From Silvimonas iriomotensis (GTDB lineage: Bacteria; Pseudomonadota; Gammaproteobacteria; Burkholderiales; Chitinibacteraceae): a stretch of 64,000 bases of DNA. Positions 44,226 through 54,127 of the stretch are shown here, one piece after another. The first letter of the stretch is position 1; each line of letters begins with the position of its first letter. The notes beneath the pieces were generated by a model. That model saw nothing but the letters and a program-made list of their open reading frames with translations, was not told where the DNA came from and ran no database searches. Position numbers and translations under genes: made by a program. The stretch lies in assembly GCF_014645535.1 (NCBI RefSeq), contig NZ_BMLX01000003.1, positions 587,378 through 651,377 on the forward strand. Direction: 5' to 3'.

Positions 44226-44297
44226 CACACCTCACACCTCACACCTCACACCTCACACCTCACACCTCACACCTCACACCTCACACCTCACACCTCA
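44226..44297 (-). repeat. Perfect heptamer tandem array over the nth stop codon
   Basis: Ten perfect copies of CACACCT (plus strand; AGGTGTG on the nth strand) run from 44226 to 44295 and continue as CA to 44297. The TGA stop of nth (44297-44295) is built from the last unit. Such an array is prone to slippage. Because 7 is not a multiple of 3, three units place a TGA in every frame. Confidence 0.9.
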
Positions 44298-44945
44298 GCG
44301 TCCCTTGGGTGGCGTGAGTTCTTTGGGTTTGAAGTCGCACAAATCATTGACCACGCAGCGCCAGCATTCCGGTCGGCGTGCCTTGCAGACGTAACGGCCG
44401 TGCAGGATCAGCCAGTGATGCGCATCCTGCCGAAACGCCAGCGGCGTGACCTTCATCAGCTTGTCTTCCACCACGCGCACGTCTTTGCCGGGCGCCAGAC
44501 CTGTCCGGTTGGCAACGCGGAAAATATGCGTGTCGACTGCAATGGTGGCGTGACCAAACGCCGTGTTCATCACCACGTTGGCCGTCTTGCGGCCCACGCC
44601 AGGCAGGGCTTCCAGCGCTTCTCTGTCTTGCGGGACTTCGCCGCCATGCTGTTCCAGCAAGATGCGACAGGTTTCCAGCAAGTGTTTGGCCTTGCTGCGG
44701 TACAGGCCAATGGTGGCGATATACCCTTCCAGCCCCTCTTGCCCCAGCGCCAGGATGGTGGCCGGCGTGTTGGCCACCGGGAACAGCTTGCGCGTCGCCT
44801 TGTTCACCCCGACATCGGTCGCCTGCGCCGACAGCAACACGGCCGCCAGCAACTCGAACGGCGTGGTGTATTCCAGCTCGGTCGTCGGATGCGGATCAAG
44901 TTCCTGCAAGCGCTGGTAGAACTGGTGGCGTTTTTCTTTGTTCAT
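44295..44945 (-). CDS. nth: Endonuclease III
   Basis: 216 residues, near the family standard. Nth is a DNA glycosylase/AP lyase that removes oxidised pyrimidines in base-excision repair. The helix-hairpin-helix LPGVGRKTANVVMNTAFG (near 115-132) with catalytic Lys, and the catalytic Asp in IAVDTHIFRVANRTGL, are intact. The four-cysteine iron-sulfur loop CKARRPECWRCVVNDLC ends the domain. The protein closes at a heptamer tandem repeat that also forms the stop codon. Upstream, on the same strand, murI is about 90 bp away. Confidence 0.96.
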   Translation of the reverse strand: MNKEKRHQFYQRLQELDPHPTTELEYTTPFELLAAVLLSAQATDVGVNKATRKLFPVANTPATILALGQEGLEGYIATIGLYRSKAKHLLETCRILLEQHGGEVPQDREALEALPGVGRKTANVVMNTAFGHATIAVDTHIFRVANRTGLAPGKDVRVVEDKLMKVTPLAFRQDAHHWLILHGRYVCKARRPECWRCVVNDLCDFKPKELTPPKGR

Positions 44946-45013
44946 TTTGGGGTGGGGTGAGAAGAAGAAAGCGTGGGGTGAAAGGCACAGGGGCAGTGCC
45001 GGCTTTTCCGCCG

Positions 45014-45041
45014 CACACCTTACCCCTCACGCCTCACAGTC
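45014..45041 (-). repeat. Degenerate heptamer array over the murI stop codon
   Basis: Plus-strand units CACACCT, TACCCCT, CACGCCT, CACAGTC; on the murI strand this reads CTGTGAGGCGTGAGGGG. The TGA stop of murI (45036-45034) lies in the first unit. It is diverged relative to the nth array. Confidence 0.65.
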
Positions 45042-45852
45042 TATCAATACTCACTTGCTCGATCGCGCCCAGGTTACGCCCCAGGAAGCGCTCGCCGACG
45101 CTGCGGAACTTCAACGGAACGTCGGTGACGAAATAACGGTAGTCCGGCATGGTGCGCTGGGGGTTGGCAAGGCCTTGTTGCTGCAGCAGGGCGGCGGTTT
45201 CGTCGGCGATGGCAATGGCGGAATCCACCAGTTTCAGGCGCGGGCCGGCGATCTCTGACAACAGGGGCTTTAACAGCGGATAGTGGGTGCAGCCCAGCAC
45301 CAGCGTATCGATCTGCTCGACAAACACGGGCTTGAGGTATTCCTGGGCCGTCAGGCGGGTGACCGGGTGTTCCAGCCAGCCTTCTTCGACCAGCGGCACA
45401 AACAGCGGGCAGGCTTGCGAATACACCCGGTATTGCTGACCGATGTTGTGAATGGCGCGGGCGTAGGCGTTGGAGTTGATGGTGGTCGGGGTGCCGATCA
45501 CGCCAATGCCGCCGCTTTGGGATGTCTCTACCGCGCAGCGGGCGCCGGCTTCGATGACGTCGAGCACCGGCAGCGGCGAGACTTCACGCACCTTTTCGGC
45601 GGCGACGGCGGCCATGGTGTTACAGGCAATGATCAGCATCTTCACCTGCTGTTTTTGCAGGAAATCCACAATCTGCAAGGTGAAGTGTTCAATGGTGGAG
45701 ACCGACTTCACGCCGTAGGGCACGCGGGCGGTATCACCAAAGTAAACAATGTTCTCAAACGGCAGCCGGTCCATCAGTGCGCGTACGACGGTCAGACCGC
45801 CCACGCCGGAGTCAAAAACCCCGATCGGGCAGGATGCTTGCGGATGTGACAT
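45034..45852 (-). CDS. murI: Glutamate racemase
   Basis: 272 residues. MurI makes D-glutamate for peptidoglycan without a cofactor, using two cysteines. The N-terminal PIGVFDSGVGGLTVVRALM, the first catalytic Cys in LIIACNTMAAVA (near 75), and the second in LVLGCTHYPLLKPLL (near 186) are present. GDTARVPYG and GIGVIGTPTTINSNAY support the call. The start is a plain ATG with the family N-terminus. The stop is part of a heptamer array. Confidence 0.96.
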   Translation of the reverse strand: MSHPQASCPIGVFDSGVGGLTVVRALMDRLPFENIVYFGDTARVPYGVKSVSTIEHFTLQIVDFLQKQQVKMLIIACNTMAAVAAEKVREVSPLPVLDVIEAGARCAVETSQSGGIGVIGTPTTINSNAYARAIHNIGQQYRVYSQACPLFVPLVEEGWLEHPVTRLTAQEYLKPVFVEQIDTLVLGCTHYPLLKPLLSEIAGPRLKLVDSAIAIADETAALLQQQGLANPQRTMPDYRYFVTDVPLKFRSVGERFLGRNLGAIEQVSIDRL

Positions 45853-46335
45853 GGCGGCTCCCCAAAACCCGCAATTCTAGCTGTGCGGCGGATAAATCTG
45901 AACTGGTCCGCGCGTGTTTTGCCGGCCTTTTTTCCGTGCAGTCGGGTGGAGTGCGCATCAGGCGTGGCAGGGCGCTGGATGCTTTGCCTACACTTGAAGC
46001 CTGTTCACGCCTTTTGCAGGGCCGCGCCGGGCACTCGGCGCCATGCCGCAAGGGTGCGCCACGGCCTTGCAAGCCACTTGTAGTACCCGTACTTCGGCGT
46101 GACTTGCGCCTTGCATCGCACGACTTGTTGCGTGAACGTCGGTGCGCAAAGGCCATGTAAGGGCTCCTGGGGGGAACAGCATTGTGGAAAACCCTGATGC
46201 GTTGGTAAAATTAACGCCTTTTCGCTTTCGATTGCCAACGTATTGGCGCTGCTGACGACGCCCGGCCCACAAGGTCCGGAACAGTGAGCACCACGCGGCC
46301 AGCTGGCGGGCTGGTTGCCTTTCAAGGGACGTGCC
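45853..46335 (+). promoter_or_regulatory. Intergenic region with a candidate gltB promoter
   Basis: 483 bp between divergent murI and gltB, with no supported gene. A good sigma-70 candidate is TTGTGG (46182-46187), an 18-bp spacer and TAAAAT (46206-46211), placing transcription near 46218 and a leader of about 118 nt. No attenuator structure is evident there. The minus-strand promoter for murI is not clear. Confidence 0.45.
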
Positions 46336-49300
46336 ATGGATAGACAAAGCTGGTTGGGGAACACTCTCTACCATCCTCAGTTCGAGCAGGACAGTTGTGG
46401 TTTCGGTTTGATCGCCCAGATGGACGACAAACCCAGTCACTGGCTGGTGAGCACGGCGATTTCGTCGCTGGCCTGTCTGACCCACCGTGGCGCGGTGGCC
46501 GCCGATGGCAAATCGGGCGATGGCTGTGGCCTGTTGTTCCGCAAACCCGATGCCTTCTTGCGTGCTGTTGCCGCTGAAGAAGGCTTCACGCTGGCTGATC
46601 AGTACGCCGCCGGCCTGGTGTTTCACTCGACCGACGAAGCGCAAGGCCAGACCTCCCGCGACAACCTGAAACAGGCGGTTGAGGCTGAAGGCCTGACGCT
46701 GGCGGGTTTCCGTACCGTGCCGGTCAACACTGATGCCTGCGGCGAGTACGCCATGCGCACGCTGCCGGTCATCATGCAGGTGTTCGTTAATGCCCCGGCC
46801 GGCATGGAACGCCTGGTGTTCGAACGCAAGCTCTATCAGGCGCGCCGTCAGGCCGAAAAAGCCAACAAAGCCGGCGATGCCTCGTTCTATATCCCCACGC
46901 TCAACTCGCAGACGCTGGCCTACAAGGGTCTGGTGACGCCGGCCAACCTGCCGGTGTTCTATCTGGATCTGAAAGACGAACGCTTTGCTTCGTCGCTGGC
47001 GGTGTATCACCAGCGGTTCAGTACCAACACCTGGCCGCAATGGAAACTCGCGCAGCCGTTCCGCTATCTGGCGCACAACGGCGAAATCAACACGCTCTCT
47101 GGCAACCGGCTGTGGGCCAAGGCGCGTGAAGCAATCATGAAGTCCGAGTTCCTCGACATGGACGCCGTGCGCCCCATCGTGCAGACCGACGGGTCGGATT
47201 CGATGAGCCTGGACAACATGCTCGAAGGCCTGATGCTGGGCGGCATGGATGTGTTCCGTGCGTTTCGCATGCTGGTGCCGCCGGCCTGGCAGAACGTGGA
47301 CAGCAACGACCGCGATCTGCGTGCGTTCTATGAATACAACTCCATGCATATGGAAGCCTGGGACGGCCCGGCTGGTATTGTGTGGACTGACGGCCGCTAC
47401 GCCGGCTGCGCGCTGGACCGCAACGGCCTGCGCCCGGCGCGTTATGTGGTTACCAAAGACCGCCATCTGACCATTGCGTCTGAAATCGGCGTGTGGAACT
47501 ACAAGCCTGAAGACGTGGTGAAGAAAGGCCGCGTCAAGCCAGGGCAGATTGTTGCGGTTGATCTGGAAACCGGTGAGTTCCTGGATACCGAGACCATCGA
47601 CAACCGGCTCAAATCCACGCACCCGTACCGCAAATGGATCAAGAGCAATGCGATCCAGATGGAAATCTCGGAAGACAACAGCCCGCTGCCGGAGATGTCA
47701 CACGCCGAGTTGCTGATTTTCCAGAAGCAGTTCCAGCTGACGTTTGAAGAGCGCGACCAGATCCTGCGCGTGCTGGCCAGCGATGGCCAGGAAGCTGTGG
47801 GTTCCATGGGCGACGACACGCCCATGGCCGTGCTCTCTGAAAAAGTACGCTCGCCGTTTGATTACCTGCGCCAGCAATTTGCCCAGGTCACCAACCCGCC
47901 GATCGACCCGATCCGTGAAGCGATCGTGATGTCGCTGAATACGTGTTTCGGGCCGGAACGCAATGTGTTCTCGGTGACCGAAGACAACGCCCGCCGCCTG
48001 GAAGTGCGCTCGCCCGTGTTGTCCAGCGACAAGTTTGACGCGCTGACCTCGTTGCCCGGCGACGATTACAAAACGGCGGTGTTCGATATCACGTTCGACC
48101 CCGCCAAAGCCACGCTCAAGGCCGCGCTTGAACAACTGCAGGCCGCCGTGCTGGCTAGCGTGCGCAATGACAAATCCGTGATCATCGTGCTGTCGGACAA
48201 AAAGATTGCCCAGGGCCGTCTGCCGATCCACGCGCTGTTTGCCACGGGCGCCGTGCACCACGCGCTGGTCGATGCCGGCCTGCGCTGCCGCATTAACCTG
48301 GTGGTGGAAACCGCCACCGCGCGCGATCCGCATCACTTTGCGTGTTTGATCGGCTACGGCGCCACGGCGGTGTTCCCGTATCTGGCCTACCAGACCATCA
48401 AGGAACTGGTGGATAACGGCCAGATCAGCCTGCCGCTGGAAAAAGCCGCCAACAACTTCCGCAAAGGCATCAACAAGGGCCTGCTGAAGATCATGTCCAA
48501 AATGGGCATTTCGACCGTGGCGTCTTACCGTGGCTCGCAACTGTTTGAAGCCGTGGGTGTGGGCGAAGAAGTCATCAGCCTGGCCATGGAAGGCACGGTG
48601 TCGCGCATTGGCGGCGCCTCTTTTGCTGACTTTGAAGCCGATACCGCGCGCCTGAACAAGCTCGCCTTCAATGGCATGCGCCCGATCCAGCAAGGCGGTT
48701 TGCTCAAGTATGTGTTTGGCGAGGAATACCACGCCTACAACCCCGATGTGGTCATGCAACTGCAAAAGGCCGTGCAAGGGGGCGAGTACAAGGAATACCT
48801 CAAGTACGCCGAGCTGGTGAACACCCGCCCGGTGGCCATGCTGCGCGATCTGATGGCGCTGCAACTGGAAGGCCGCACGCCGATTGCGCTGGACGAAGTC
48901 GAATCAGTCGAGGCGATTCTGGCGCGGTTTGACTCGGCCGGGATGTCGCTGGGCGCGCTGAGCCCGGAAGCGCACGAAGCGCTGGCCGAAGGCATGAACC
49001 GCCTGGGTGGCCGCTCTAACTCCGGCGAAGGCGGTGAAGACCCGGCGCGTTACGGCACCATGAAAATGTCCAAGATCAAGCAGGTGGCATCGGGCCGGTT
49101 CGGGGTGACGCCGCATTACCTGGTCAACGCCGAAGTGCTGCAGATCAAGGTGGCGCAAGGGGCCAAGCCGGGCGAGGGTGGTCAGTTGCCGGGCGACAAG
49201 GTCAGCCCGCTGATCGCACGCCTGCGGTGCTCCAAGCCGGGTATCAGCCTGATCAGCCCGCCGCCGCACCATGATATTTATTCGATTGAAGATCTGGCCC

Positions 49301-50787
49301 AGCTGATTTTTGACCTGAAACAGGTCAACCCCAAGGCGCTGGTGTCGGTGAAGCTGGTGGCTGAGCCTGGCGTCGGCACCATTGCCGCCGGCGTGGCCAA
49401 GGCCTATGCCGATCTGATCACGATCTCCGGTTATGACGGGGGTACTGGTGCGTCGCCGCTGACCAGCGTGAAATACGCCGGTACGCCGTTTGAACTGGGC
49501 CTGACCGAAGCGCAACAGGTGCTGCGCGCCAACGGCTTGCGCGGCCGCGTGCGCGTGCAGACTGACGGCGGCCTCAAGACCGGTCTGGATGTGGTCAAGG
49601 CCGCCATCATGGGCGCAGAAAGCTTCGGCTTTGGCACCGGCCCGATGGTGGCGCTGGGCTGCAAATACCTGCGCATTTGCCACCTGAACAACTGCGCGAC
49701 CGGTGTGGCCACGCAAGAAATCAAACTGCGCAGCAAGTACTTCACCGGTCTGCCGGACATGGTGGTCAACTACTTCACCTTCATCGCCAAAGAAACGCGT
49801 GAATGGATGGCAAAGCTGGGCGTGCGCACCATGGCCGAGCTGATTGGCCGCACTGAACTCCTGGGCCTGTCTGAAGGCGCGACCGAGCGCCAGAAACAAC
49901 TGCGGCTGGATGTGTTGCTCAGCCAGGGCCAGATTCCGGACGCCGAGCCGCGGTTCTGCATCGAAGACAGCAACCCGAGTTTTGACAAGGGCGAACTGGC
50001 CGAACAGATGGTGAAAGACGCGCTGGCCGGCATCAAGGCGAAAACACCGCAGCGCCATGAGTACAAGGTGCGCAACGTGAACCGCTCGATTGGCGCGCGC
50101 TTGTCGGGCGAGATCGCCATGGCGCACGGTGCAGCGGGTCTGCCCAAAGACAGCCTGCATGTGAAACTCACCGGTTCGGCCGGTCAATCCTTTGGCGTGT
50201 GGAACGCGCCGGGTCTGACGCTGGAACTGGAAGGCGATGCCAACGATTACGTCGGCAAGGGCATGGCCGGTGGCCGCGTGGTGATCTACCCGCCCAAAAA
50301 CAGCGACTTCCGCCCGGATGAAGCCGTGATTGTCGGCAACACCTGCCTGTATGGCGCAACCGGGGGCGAACTCTTTGCCGCCGGCCGCGCGGGCGAACGC
50401 TTTGCCGTACGTAACTCTGGCGCGCTGGCGATTGTCGAGGGCGTGGGCGACCACGGTTGTGAATACATGACGGGGGGCACGGTGATCGTGCTGGGCGAGA
50501 CCGGCTACAACTTCGGTGCGGGCATGACCGGCGGCTTTGCGCTGATCTACGACACGCGTGAGAAGTTTGCCTATCGCTACAACAACGAACTCGTCGATAT
50601 CAACCTGATCAACAGCGAGTCTTACGGCGCGGTGCGCGCTTTCCTGAAGGAAAAACTGCGCGAATACGTGAAGGAAACCGGCTCGGCCCGTGCGCAAGAA
50701 ATCCTGCAGGACTTTGACGAAGCCGTGGATTACTTCTGGCTGGTCAAACCCAAGGCCGCCAAGCTGGATGACTTGTTGAAAGACTGA
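46336..50787 (+). CDS. gltB: Glutamate synthase (NADPH) large subunit
   Basis: 1483 residues. With GltD it forms glutamate from glutamine and 2-oxoglutarate. The amidotransferase domain begins after a short propeptide at Cys21 (CGFGLIAQMDD), the catalytic N-terminal nucleophile. NLACLTHRGAVAADGKSGDGCGLLF-type text follows. The FMN-binding synthase domain has GEGGEDPARYGTMK and the loop VISGYDGGTGASPLTS-like ITISGYDGGTGASPL. The 3Fe-4S cysteines are in CKYLRICHLNNCATGVATQ. A C-terminal beta-helix (about 1230-1460) completes it. The ATG at 46336 has AGGGAC upstream. gltD follows after a 154-bp gap holding a palindromic repeat. Confidence 0.97.
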   Translation: MDRQSWLGNTLYHPQFEQDSCGFGLIAQMDDKPSHWLVSTAISSLACLTHRGAVAADGKSGDGCGLLFRKPDAFLRAVAAEEGFTLADQYAAGLVFHSTDEAQGQTSRDNLKQAVEAEGLTLAGFRTVPVNTDACGEYAMRTLPVIMQVFVNAPAGMERLVFERKLYQARRQAEKANKAGDASFYIPTLNSQTLAYKGLVTPANLPVFYLDLKDERFASSLAVYHQRFSTNTWPQWKLAQPFRYLAHNGEINTLSGNRLWAKAREAIMKSEFLDMDAVRPIVQTDGSDSMSLDNMLEGLMLGGMDVFRAFRMLVPPAWQNVDSNDRDLRAFYEYNSMHMEAWDGPAGIVWTDGRYAGCALDRNGLRPARYVVTKDRHLTIASEIGVWNYKPEDVVKKGRVKPGQIVAVDLETGEFLDTETIDNRLKSTHPYRKWIKSNAIQMEISEDNSPLPEMSHAELLIFQKQFQLTFEERDQILRVLASDGQEAVGSMGDDTPMAVLSEKVRSPFDYLRQQFAQVTNPPIDPIREAIVMSLNTCFGPERNVFSVTEDNARRLEVRSPVLSSDKFDALTSLPGDDYKTAVFDITFDPAKATLKAALEQLQAAVLASVRNDKSVIIVLSDKKIAQGRLPIHALFATGAVHHALVDAGLRCRINLVVETATARDPHHFACLIGYGATAVFPYLAYQTIKELVDNGQISLPLEKAANNFRKGINKGLLKIMSKMGISTVASYRGSQLFEAVGVGEEVISLAMEGTVSRIGGASFADFEADTARLNKLAFNGMRPIQQGGLLKYVFGEEYHAYNPDVVMQLQKAVQGGEYKEYLKYAELVNTRPVAMLRDLMALQLEGRTPIALDEVESVEAILARFDSAGMSLGALSPEAHEALAEGMNRLGGRSNSGEGGEDPARYGTMKMSKIKQVASGRFGVTPHYLVNAEVLQIKVAQGAKPGEGGQLPGDKVSPLIARLRCSKPGISLISPPPHHDIYSIEDLAQLIFDLKQVNPKALVSVKLVAEPGVGTIAAGVAKAYADLITISGYDGGTGASPLTSVKYAGTPFELGLTEAQQVLRANGLRGRVRVQTDGGLKTGLDVVKAAIMGAESFGFGTGPMVALGCKYLRICHLNNCATGVATQEIKLRSKYFTGLPDMVVNYFTFIAKETREWMAKLGVRTMAELIGRTELLGLSEGATERQKQLRLDVLLSQGQIPDAEPRFCIEDSNPSFDKGELAEQMVKDALAGIKAKTPQRHEYKVRNVNRSIGARLSGEIAMAHGAAGLPKDSLHVKLTGSAGQSFGVWNAPGLTLELEGDANDYVGKGMAGGRVVIYPPKNSDFRPDEAVIVGNTCLYGATGGELFAAGRAGERFAVRNSGALAIVEGVGDHGCEYMTGGTVIVLGETGYNFGAGMTGGFALIYDTREKFAYRYNNELVDINLINSESYGAVRAFLKEKLREYVKETGSARAQEILQDFDEAVDYFWLVKPKAAKLDDLLKD

Positions 50788-50793
50788 TGAGGC

Positions 50794-50864
50794 GCAGGGT
50801 GGATCCGGCGCGATAGCGACAATCCACCATTGCAGCGGTGGATTGCTTCGCGAATCCACCCTGC
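50794..50864. repeat. Palindromic repeat inside the gltB-gltD gap
   Basis: Outer arms GCAGGGTGGAT (50794-50804) and ATCCACCCTGC (50854-50864) enclose inner arms AATCCACC (50821-50828) and GGTGGATT (50837-50844). As RNA it would form a branched hairpin 7 bp after the gltB stop. Similar GGGTGGAT palindromes are common as small intergenic repeats in proteobacteria (from memory). It may stabilise the gltB 3' end or lower gltD expression. Confidence 0.65.
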
Positions 50865-50896
50865 GAATGACGAGATCACAAATGATTCTGGTGTGA

Positions 50897-52354
<1,458 letters not shown>

Positions 52355-52376
52355 GCGCCCGACCCGGAATGGTCAC

Positions 52377-52405
52377 AAAAAAGGACGCCACGGGCGTCCT
52401 TTTTT
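52377..52405. terminator. Terminator after gltD
   Basis: A perfect 13-bp stem (AAAAAAGGACGCC and complement, 3-nt loop) lies 22 bp after gltD and before the convergent VOC gene stop; usable in both directions. Confidence 0.93.
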
Positions 52406-52424
52406 CATTGGGTATGGTGCAGGA

Positions 52425-52823
52425 TCAGGTCGCGCTGGCATCCCAGAACATGGCTTCGATCTTGTTGCCGTCCGGGTCACGCACAAACGCGCCATAGTAC
52501 TGCGCGCCGTAATCCACGCGCGGGCCGGGTTTGCCGTCATCCTTGCCGCCGGTGGCCAGCGCGGCGGCATGAAAGGCATCGACCTCGGCCTTGCTGGCCG
52601 CGTTAAAGCCAAAGTGCACGCCGTTGGCGGTATCGGCGTCTTTGCCATCGTACGGGCGCTGCACCCAGAACTCTGGCAATTCGCGGCCATAGGCCACGGC
52701 GCCGGGGAATGCCATGACGCGCCTGGCGCCCAGTGCAGCCATGACGGCATCGTAAAACTGCACGGCGGTATCAAACTGGTTGGTGCCGACAGAAACGTGA
52801 TTCAACAAAGAAGGGGCGGGCAT
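52425..52823 (-). CDS. VOC-superfamily (glyoxalase/bleomycin-resistance-like) protein
   Basis: 132 residues from the ATG at 52823. It is a single VOC-fold protein of the glyoxalase/dioxygenase superfamily. LLNHVSVGTNQFDTAVQFYDAVMAALGA at the start and YGAFVRDPDGNKIEAMFWD at the end are the paired beta-alpha-beta modules with metal-binding His and Glu. GVHFGFNAASKAEVDAFHAAAL lies between. Substrate unknown; likely small-molecule binding or an undefined lyase. A GTG start 9 codons upstream is less likely. Confidence 0.88.
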   Translation of the reverse strand: MPAPSLLNHVSVGTNQFDTAVQFYDAVMAALGARRVMAFPGAVAYGRELPEFWVQRPYDGKDADTANGVHFGFNAASKAEVDAFHAAALATGGKDDGKPGPRVDYGAQYYGAFVRDPDGNKIEAMFWDASAT

Positions 52824-52889
52824 CAGAGGTGGTCCGGCAAGAAGGAGCACTTAGCCTGGTCGACGCATCCGCGTTGCGCAAGGCGCTTT

Positions 52890-53411
52890 TCAGATCCAGC
52901 CCAGCCCCCCCAGCAAGGCACCGGCCAGAATCAGCCACAGCGCGTTGAAACGCGTGCGCAGGGTAATCCAGGTGGTGGCGATCACCGTCAGCACCGCACC
53001 CAGGTGCACCGGCGCGCCTTGAAACACAATGAGCGCGGTGGCAAATACCAGCCCGATGGTGATGGGCGCCAGCGCGCGCCGCAACACAAAGTGCCAGCGG
53101 TGGTGCGGGTAGCGGCTCATGTAGTGTTCCACCATCAGGGCCAGCAAGGCAGCCGGAATACACATGGCGAACAAGGTGACGGCGGCACCGGCCAGACCTG
53201 CCACATGCCAGCCAAACAGCGCTACAAACAGCACATTCGGGCCTGGCGCCGCCTGGGATATCGCGTAAAGCGAGCTGAAGGTGTGGTCATCTACCCAATG
53301 ATGCTGCACCACCAGAAATCGGTGCATTTCTGGCAAGGTGGCGCTGGCGCCGCCAAACGCCAGCAAAGAGATCAGCACAAATTGCAGGAACAACTGGATC
53401 AGGATACTCAT
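52890..53411 (-). CDS. Chromate transporter family protein, second half (ChrA-like)
   Basis: 173 residues, mostly membrane-embedded. Short CHR proteins occur as pairs that together match the two halves of ChrA, which exports chromate. The signature SILIQLFLQFVLISLLAFGGASATLPEMHRFLVVQHHWVDDHTFSSLYAISQAAPGPN-like opening (residues 2-60) includes the conserved FGG and PGPN motifs. It overlaps its partner gene by 4 bp, so both are co-translated. Whether they carry chromate or another anion is unknown. Confidence 0.88.
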   Translation of the reverse strand: MSILIQLFLQFVLISLLAFGGASATLPEMHRFLVVQHHWVDDHTFSSLYAISQAAPGPNVLFVALFGWHVAGLAGAAVTLFAMCIPAALLALMVEHYMSRYPHHRWHFVLRRALAPITIGLVFATALIVFQGAPVHLGAVLTVIATTWITLRTRFNALWLILAGALLGGLGWI

Positions 53412-53950
53412 GCCTGCACCGCCTTGCCGCTACGCCATTCCAGCAGCAATGCCAGCGGGATCAGCACGCCCAGTACCCAGACCAGCGGCCAGTGCAACAC
53501 GGCGACCGCGACCAGCGCGGCCACGCCAAGGATCGGCCCACGCAGATTGCGCGGCTGGCTTTGCGCCAGTTTCACGCCGGCTGCAAACACCAGCCCCACG
53601 GCGACAGCGGTCATGCCGTGTACCGCGCCAGCGACTCCCGGCGCATTCTGGAAATGCTCATACAAGGCACCCAGCCCCAGCACAATCAAGCCAGAAGGCC
53701 CCAGCAAACCGGTCACGGCAGCGGCCGCGCCGCGAAAGCCGCACCAGCGGTAACCCAGAATACTGGCGAGGTTGCAGATATTGGGGCCGGGCAGAATTTG
53801 CGAGAGTGCCAGCAACTCGGTGAACTCGCGGTTATCCACCCAGCCACGATCCTCCACCAGGATGCGTCGCGCCCAGGCCATGACGCCGCCAAACCCCTGC
53901 AAGCCCATGCTGGCGAAGGTGTAAAAAAGCGTCCATGGGGTGATGGGCAT
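53408..53950 (-). CDS. Chromate transporter family protein, first half (ChrA-like)
   Basis: About 180 residues from the ATG at 53950; a TTG start at 53998 would add 16 Pro/Thr-rich residues. The ChrA-type opening LFYTFASMGLQGFGGVMAWARRILVEDRGWVDNREFTELLALSQILPGPNICNLA covers residues 8-62 with the FGG, W and PGPN motifs. About five hydrophobic segments follow. Its stop overlaps the start of the second CHR gene by 4 bp. Antiparallel two-protein transporters of this type are known. Confidence 0.88.
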   Translation of the reverse strand: MPITPWTLFYTFASMGLQGFGGVMAWARRILVEDRGWVDNREFTELLALSQILPGPNICNLASILGYRWCGFRGAAAAVTGLLGPSGLIVLGLGALYEHFQNAPGVAGAVHGMTAVAVGLVFAAGVKLAQSQPRNLRGPILGVAALVAVAVLHWPLVWVLGVLIPLALLLEWRSGKAVQA

Positions 53951-54080
53951 GGGGGCGGTGGGTGGCGGGGAATCGGTCACGGTGGGCCTGTTATGCAAGG
54001 ATCAATTCAATTGTAACGATCCACGCCCAAGGCGGACGACACAGCCAGGCCGATTTGCATGCGCAACAGCCGCACAAAAC

Positions 54081-54106
54081 AAAACCGCCCCGGTAGCGGG
54101 GCGGTT
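54081..54106 (-). terminator. Terminator after the FTR1 gene
   Basis: A 10-bp stem (AACCGCCCCG / CGGGGCGGTT, 4-nt loop) lies about 21 bp past the stop at 54128. On the minus strand it is followed by TTTTGTTTT. Confidence 0.88.
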
Positions 54107-54127
54107 GAGGTGGGCGCGATGACCGTT

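Noticed and set aside
44226-44297. Possible CRISPR array at the tandem repeat
   Set aside because: Units are 7 bp with no spacers; it is a microsatellite.
45988-47622. 544-codon frame antisense to the gltB start
   Set aside because: Shadow across gltB and its promoter region.
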